Shown: piece after piece, positions 61,925 through 64,000 of the stretch
Layout: each line of letters begins with the position of its first letter
Position numbering within the stretch: position 1 is the stretch's first letter
Source: Isoetes taiwanensis
Taxonomy: Eukaryota; Streptophyta; Lycopodiopsida; Isoetales; Isoetaceae
Reading direction: 5' to 3'
Assembly (NCBI GenBank): GCA_021234155.1
Contig: JAJEKV010000083.1
Coordinates: 2,144,608-2,208,607 of the forward strand
Length of the DNA: 64,000 nucleotides
Program-made: the position numbers and the translations under genes
Notes under the pieces: model-generated
Told to the model about the DNA's origin: nothing
Database searches by the model: none
Seen by the model: the letters and a program-made list of their open reading frames with translations, nothing else

Positions 61925-63412
61925 GTAACAGTTGCTAAGCATGTCTTAAGCAACACACATGTCTATATGGCTTCTGCCATTCTTGCTTCCCACTCAAAGT
62001 TCCAGGAGATTGTGGGTGTTGTTAGAAACTTTATCTGGGGTGGAAATGAAGCAGGGGTAGTGGTGAAGGTTGCATGGTCTAAGTCTATAAAACCTAAGTT
62101 TGCTGGAGGTTTGGGCATGTGATTTCCATTTGCGAGTAAGGTTATGATCTCAAAATTCATTTGGCGGCTTCGTAGGTAAGGATGATTCTCTGGGTTACGG
62201 CTTATTGCACGGGCTCTTACCCCTCTTTTGTATCCCTTTTGGTAAAGTCACACTCAAACTGTTCTTCCATGGAGTTTATTTTATGAGTTGCGGCCTTATC
62301 ACAATGCTTCTCCATTCTTAAAGGGATTGTTAGATTCACGGCACCTGAGTCAAAACTTTATTTCACATCAGTCCAACTGCTTGTGTATGGTTGATTTGCA
62401 CCTTGTTGGTGGATCCCTACGGTAGACAATCAACCACTTTGCTTTCTGATTGCACCCATTGACTCAAAGGCGTTGGAAAAAAATTTGGAATCTTAACTAT
62501 TGCAAGCATGGTATGACTCGGGCCGATTCTTCGACATGGGAGGCTTTTCGGTTAAAGTTTTCATTTGGGGCGATGGGATAGAGTTCTTTGGCAAAAAGTT
62601 GCTGATTTTCTACAGCCTATTTTCGCCACACCAAGAAGATATTTTGGTATGGGTTTGTCATGAAGAAATTAAGGAGTGCAAACTTGTGAACTCTATGTAT
62701 CGGTTGTTGCTTGATAATCGCGATATTCTTCCTCGAATCTAATAAGTGGTTTCTTCAACTTCCTCCTCTTCAATGGCGAGAAGGTGTGGTCTTGGGCATG
62801 GGACAAGCTACTTCATCCTAAAGTGGCGAGTTCTTTGGTGGCGGATTCTTCATAGGTGTCTGCATGGGTTAATGTGCTTGTCCATAAGTTTAACCCTAGA
62901 ATATCAAATCGATTGTCCCGGTATGCAAGCGTGGATCACGAGACTATTGAGCATTGCTTTTTCATGTGTGAACACCTTAGGCGGTATGGGACTGGTTGTT
63001 TTCCCTTTTTCAGGTTTCACTAACAAGTCAACAACCGCTTTTGGCAATTTACCCAAGTACACAGACGAGTTACAAGGCCGGGCTTTTCATCTAGCGGCAG
63101 GATGGTTGCTTTGGACTATCTGGAAAAGGCGAAGATTGGTAATCTTCAAAGGTGCGGATGTGGCGGATAATCGTGTCCTCCAAGAAGCTCAAGGTTACAT
63201 TGTAAAATAAAGTATCATTGTTCTTTACTTGCCCCTCACTTAAAGGCGATTGATTTTGAGGAGTCTTTGGATGTGCACTCTTATGCTTAGGCGGGGTTGC
63301 TTCTTTCGGTGGGTCTCAAAATTAATTTGAGATTTTATTCTGTCTACGCATTTATACTTGTATTTGACTCTTTGATTGAATAAAGTCGGCGTCCTTCAAC
63401 AAAAAAAAAAAA
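61925..63412 (+). mobile_element. 5'-truncated LINE with perfect target-site duplication
   Basis: The element is 1.49 kb, starting within the end of the reverse transcriptase region. Conceptual translation gives ASAILASHSKFQE.. RNFIWGGNE, VAWSKSIKPKFAGGLG and SKFIWRLRR, the conserved stretch after the plant LINE reverse transcriptase core. At about 62,930-62,990 it gives ETIEHCFFMCEHLRRYG, the zinc-binding domain. Near 63,105 comes WLLWTIWKRRR, the usual final block. These lie in different frames, so it is dead. The tail has an AATAAA-type signal near 63,378 and a poly(A) run at 63,401-63,412. Identical 16-bp sequences flank it, the hallmark of target-primed insertion. It landed just upstream of a candidate exon of the minus-strand gene. 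Confidence 0.9.
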
Positions 63413-63428
63413 CTTATAGAGCAAATTA
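63413..63428. repeat. target-site duplication, right copy
   Basis: CTTATAGAGCAAATTA directly after the LINE poly(A) run. Confidence 0.9.
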
Positions 63429-64000
63429 TCCTACAAGGAGTCATGCTAAAACTAATTTCCAGTGTATTGGGGGTCTCACTGCATCGACAAAATGACGGCT
63501 ACCAAAGGGGAGCGATCCCTTCTTGCAAATCCGTTAGGCATCCATCAAAATCATGTATCACATTGTGATGCGGGCAAACCTAGTCCGGCATTGCACCGGC
63601 AAGCTTCGATAAGCCTTGATGAACTTCGGCCCGGCTCGTTGGCGAAGCGAAACCCTAATCCATTATTTTTAGGGCATATCGAGCCAAGTGCAAATTTAGT
63701 GCATAATTCTAAGTTGCCTTTCCCTTCTAAAAAATAATAGTAAAAACAACTAAGCAACATTGTACCAATTCCATGTAGATCCAAAATCGTTAACCGTGTG
63801 TGGTTCCAAACCAATGAATCGCCCTTTCCAAGTATAAATCTTAATATTCAGGTTATTTCCATAATACTATCCATCAAGTGTGCAACGTTAAGATCGGACA
63901 TTACCCTTGAGGCCCTTACCCTTTAGGATTATATTCTGACATTATCTGGTCCATCTTAACCAGTGACCACCAAATGATAATAGGTGGCTATAGTGAAGCC
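63429..64000. other. unassigned DNA to the window end
   Basis: A plus-strand frame of 91 codons (63,462-63,737) and an opposite-strand frame of 87 codons overlap. Neither has a motif I know. A gene could continue beyond the window. Confidence 0.35.

Noticed and set aside
63462-63814. Overlapping 91- and 87-codon frames near the window end
   Set aside because: Neither strand shows a motif or splice context; left as unassigned.

Overview
The window looks like a piece of a large, repeat-rich land-plant nuclear genome. The evidence is a malectin-like plant receptor-type gene with introns, an L-type (legume) lectin fragment, a plant-type initiator-Met primer site in an LTR element, Mutator-like transposase remains and plant LINE remains. 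I cannot name the species. Only one gene reads cleanly end to end: a malectin-like membrane protein at 53.6-55.2 kb. Almost everything else is mobile or tandemly repeated DNA. Long stretches of the left half carry no open frame that I recognise.

Layout. 1-13.3 kb: unassigned DNA with three clusters of a palindromic TATAAATTTATA-type motif (3.1-3.8, 6.0-6.4, 7.5-7.65 kb) and a LINE 3' end on the minus strand (9.5-9.9 kb). 13.54-53.35 kb: a region bounded by two divergent inverted copies of a sequence of about 300 bp. Inside it are a decayed Mutator-like transposase (14.8-15.7 kb), an inverted-orientation patch of the satellite (16.5-17.2 kb), a minus-strand LTR retrotransposon with 1.6-kb LTRs and a primer-binding site (19.2-24.6 kb), a tRNA-Val pseudogene, a palindrome (25.2-25.6 kb), and two large satellite arrays (28.7-42.2 and 43.6-51.8 kb). 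Each array is followed by a near-identical 1.3-kb tail that carries the remains of one two-exon minus-strand gene. The second tail runs directly into the right inverted end.

The satellite is hierarchical. Monomers of about 22 bp (core GTCGGATAAACCACTAGTA) are grouped into higher-order units of about 265 or about 335 bp. Each unit is closed by an anchor of roughly 115 bp containing three short inverted repeats. The same monomer core occurs in the right inverted terminus, so the arrays may be expanded subterminal repeats of a DNA transposon. [array + tail] is itself tandemly duplicated, with a 5-bp microhomology at the join.

53.4-64 kb: the malectin-like gene, then a patchwork of unrelated gene fragments (TSR3-like, RNA polymerase I large-subunit-like, L-type lectin), a foldback element with arms of about 150 bp, a possible minus-strand gene, and a 5'-truncated LINE (61.93-63.41 kb) with a perfect 16-bp target-site duplication. 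Many frames in the repeats are broken. Part of the base-level variation, concentrated at CpG sites in the arrays, may be assembly noise rather than biology.
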